NCBI GenBank assembly: GCA_030637065.1
Contig: DAOVVQ010000064.1
Location: 1-15,544 of the forward strand
Reading direction: 5' to 3'
DNA: 15,544 nt
DNA from: Planctomycetota bacterium
Lineage (GTDB): Bacteria > Planctomycetota > Phycisphaerae > Sedimentisphaerales > Anaerohalosphaeraceae
In this document: positions 13,778 to 15,544 of the stretch, one piece after another
Numbering within the stretch: position 1 is the stretch's first letter
How the letters are laid out: every line of letters starts with the position of its first letter
Program-made: the position numbers and the translations under genes
The notes under the pieces: generated by a model
Told to the model about the DNA's origin: nothing
What the model saw: only the letters and a program-made list of their open reading frames with translations
Databases searched by the model: none

Positions 13778-15544
13778 ATGGAAACAAGACAGCCAAACGC
13801 ATGGCAAAACTTCCTGTGGCACGCGATAACTTCGCTCTTAGGCGCCTTTAACGACAATGTCTTTCGCTGGCTCATCGTCGGATTCCTCATCGCCCGCCAG
13901 GGAGCCCAGTCGGCAACAACGGTGATGGCTACGGGCGGTTTGGTATTCGTCGTTCCCTTCCTGCTTTTCTCGGCTTTTGCCGGATGCCTCGCCGACCGGA
14001 TCAGCAAGCGGACCATCATCGTCTTTACCAAGCTGATGGAAATCGCGGTAATGCTGATCGGCGTGCTGGCGTTTCTCTCCGACAGTCCCGTTTGTGTTTA
14101 CGGCGTCCTGTTCCTGATGGCGACGCAAAGCGCGTTCTTCGGCCCGTCGAAATACGGCATCATCCCGGAACTGGTGGGCAGAGAACGCCTCTCGCGAGCC
14201 AACGGCCTGATGGAGATGCTCACTTACATGGCCATTATCGTCGGCACGGTCCTTGGGCTGTGGCTGTCGAAGGTCTCGATAACCGGTCATCAGTACGCGA
14301 TGGTCACTATCGTCTGCGTTCTAACGGCGGCCATCGGCACAGCAGCAAGCCTGAGAATACACCGCACCCCCCCAGCCGGCGGAACGGGCAAATCCTCGCT
14401 GCTCTTCTATCGGGACATCTACCGCACGATCAAAGCCATAGCCGGTGACAGGTACCTTCTGTTAGCGGTTCTGGCTGGGGCGTTCTTCGTTTTTGTAGGC
14501 GCGTTCATCCAATCCAATATCGTCGCGTTCGGCATCCAGAATCTCGGCCTCAGCACCGAGGGCAGCGGACTACTGTTCCTGGTCGCAGCGGTCGGCATCG
14601 GAGCAGGCTCAATGCTGGCTGGGAAGCTTTCGGGCCGCGGCGTAGAGATCGGACTGGTTCCGATCGGCGCGGTGGGACTTGCAGCCTCGTTAGGGGCATT
14701 GGGGCTTTTTGCGGGCAATTTTGCCGCCGTCTGCCTGCTGCTGTTTCTCTTAGGCCTAAGCGGCGGCCTCTTCATCGTTCCGATACACGCCTTCATCCAG
14801 TACCAGAGCCCCAAACAGCAGTTAGGCGAGATACTGGCGGCATCGAACTTCTTAGGATGGGTAGGAGCCCTTCTGGCGTTCGGATTGATCTACGTCTTCG
14901 CAAATTTCCTGTCGATGTCAGCGGCACAAATATTCGTCGTGCTCGGCCTTATCACGATTGTCCTGGCAGCCGTAACGGTAAAGATTCTGCCGTATTTTCT
15001 CGTGCGTGGGATATGCGTACTGCTTACCCGCCTGTGCTACCGGATAAAGGTCAGAGGCGAGCAAAACGTCCCCATCGAAGGCGGCGTCCTGCTCGTCTGC
15101 AATCACGCCTCATGGATAGACCCGCTCGTCATTGGCGTAACCCAGCAGCGGCGGGTGCGTTTTATCATGTACCGCGGCATCTACGACACTCCGTGGTTTA
15201 ACTGGCTCTTTCGGCTGTTGGAGGTGATCCCGATCTCGTCGGAAGATCCCCCCAAAAAGATCATCAAATCCCTGAGAGAGGCCCGGGCCGCGATGGATGC
15301 CGGCGATATCGTGTGCATCTTCGCCGAAGGCGCCGTTACCCGGACGGGGATGCTCGGCGCATTCAAGGGCGGCTTCGAGCGGATCGTCAAGAACAGCGAT
15401 TACAAGATCATCCCCGCGTATATCGGCGGTGCGTGGGGCAGTATATTCAGCCATTATTACGGTCGCCTGCTCTCGACGCTGCCCAAGCGGTTTCGCTATC
15501 CGGTTTCGCTGCATTTCGGCGAGCCTATGGCCGGCGATTCCACG
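13778..15544 (+). CDS. Fused LplT-like lysophospholipid transporter / PlsC-type acyltransferase (Aas-like), 3' truncated by window
   Basis: The frame is open for 589 codons to the last base, so the gene continues beyond the window. Residues 1 to about 405 are a major-facilitator transporter with the LplT-type marks GAFNDNVF (22-29) and FFGPSKYGIIPEL (120-132) and about 12 hydrophobic segments. Residues about 410-589 are a glycerolipid acyltransferase domain with NHASWID (442-448, the catalytic H-x4-D motif) and FAEGAVTRTG (515-524, the substrate-binding block). In bacteria LplT flips lysophospholipids inward and Aas re-acylates them. Here they are one chain, and the usual third part, an AMP-binding acyl-ACP synthetase, is expected downstream. 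Start: ATG at 13778 with AAAGGG 9 bases before it. Co-transcribed with the hydrolase under sigma-54 control by inference. Confidence 0.9.
   Translation, partial: METRQPNAWQNFLWHAITSLLGAFNDNVFRWLIVGFLIARQGAQSATTVMATGGLVFVVPFLLFSAFAGCLADRISKRTIIVFTKLMEIAVMLIGVLAFLSDSPVCVYGVLFLMATQSAFFGPSKYGIIPELVGRERLSRANGLMEMLTYMAIIVGTVLGLWLSKVSITGHQYAMVTIVCVLTAAIGTAASLRIHRTPPAGGTGKSSLLFYRDIYRTIKAIAGDRYLLLAVLAGAFFVFVGAFIQSNIVAFGIQNLGLSTEGSGLLFLVAAVGIGAGSMLAGKLSGRGVEIGLVPIGAVGLAASLGALGLFAGNFAAVCLLLFLLGLSGGLFIVPIHAFIQYQSPKQQLGEILAASNFLGWVGALLAFGLIYVFANFLSMSAAQIFVVLGLITIVLAAVTVKILPYFLVRGICVLLTRLCYRIKVRGEQNVPIEGGVLLVCNHASWIDPLVIGVTQQRRVRFIMYRGIYDTPWFNWLFRLLEVIPISSEDPPKKIIKSLREARAAMDAGDIVCIFAEGAVTRTGMLGAFKGGFERIVKNSDYKIIPAYIGGAWGSIFSHYYGRLLSTLPKRFRYPVSLHFGEPMAGDST

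Noticed and set aside
1..15544. Search for tRNA, rRNA, CRISPR arrays, transposases and phage genes
   Set aside because: No cloverleaf, ribosomal RNA stretch, regularly spaced repeat or recognisable mobile-element protein was found by reading; a covariance-model search was not possible here.

Overview
The window reads as part of a bacterial chromosome, most plausibly from the Planctomycetota (Phycisphaerae-like). This is inferred from the mix of genes: a secreted LamG-type protein, an ECF sigma factor coupled to an anti-sigma fused to a large periplasmic domain, a sigma-54 activator with an unfamiliar N-terminus, and an LplT/Aas-type fusion. Shine-Dalgarno sites are clear in front of most genes. 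I saw no tRNA, rRNA, CRISPR array, transposase or phage gene.

Layout. Bases 1-507 hold the 3' end of a LamG-fold gene (+). Bases 603-3609 hold a minus-strand block. In its transcription order this is folD, a stand-alone protein resembling the N-terminal domain of TiaS, an overlapping six-helix membrane protein that could be an ECF-transporter S component, and, behind its own promoter and a perfect operator-like palindrome, a small membrane protein. Bases 3610-3976 have no gene but are packed with inverted repeats.

Bases 3977-9075 (+) form a four-gene operon: an ECF sigma factor; an anti-sigma factor with a zinc finger and one membrane helix whose periplasmic part is a complete DUF4139-like module; and two secreted DUF4139-like proteins, the second closely resembling the anti-sigma's own periplasmic domain. 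The sensor and the proteins it probably controls therefore share one fold.

Bases 9175-12370 (-) hold a sigma-54 enhancer-binding activator followed 13 bases later by a visibly A+T-rich M60-like metallopeptidase. Divergent from the activator is a near-consensus sigma-54 promoter (12560-12575), with inverted repeats upstream where activator sites would be expected. It drives an alpha/beta hydrolase resembling lysophospholipases, then a fused LplT-like transporter/acyltransferase that runs off the window. Activator, promoter, hydrolase and flippase/acyltransferase together look like a self-contained, sigma-54-controlled lysophospholipid turnover and repair unit.

The most noteworthy items are the anti-sigma/DUF4139 fusion with its paralogues, the sigma-54 lysophospholipid module, the palindromic operator at 1235-1249, the repeat cluster at 3717-3894 and the TiaS-like/membrane pair.
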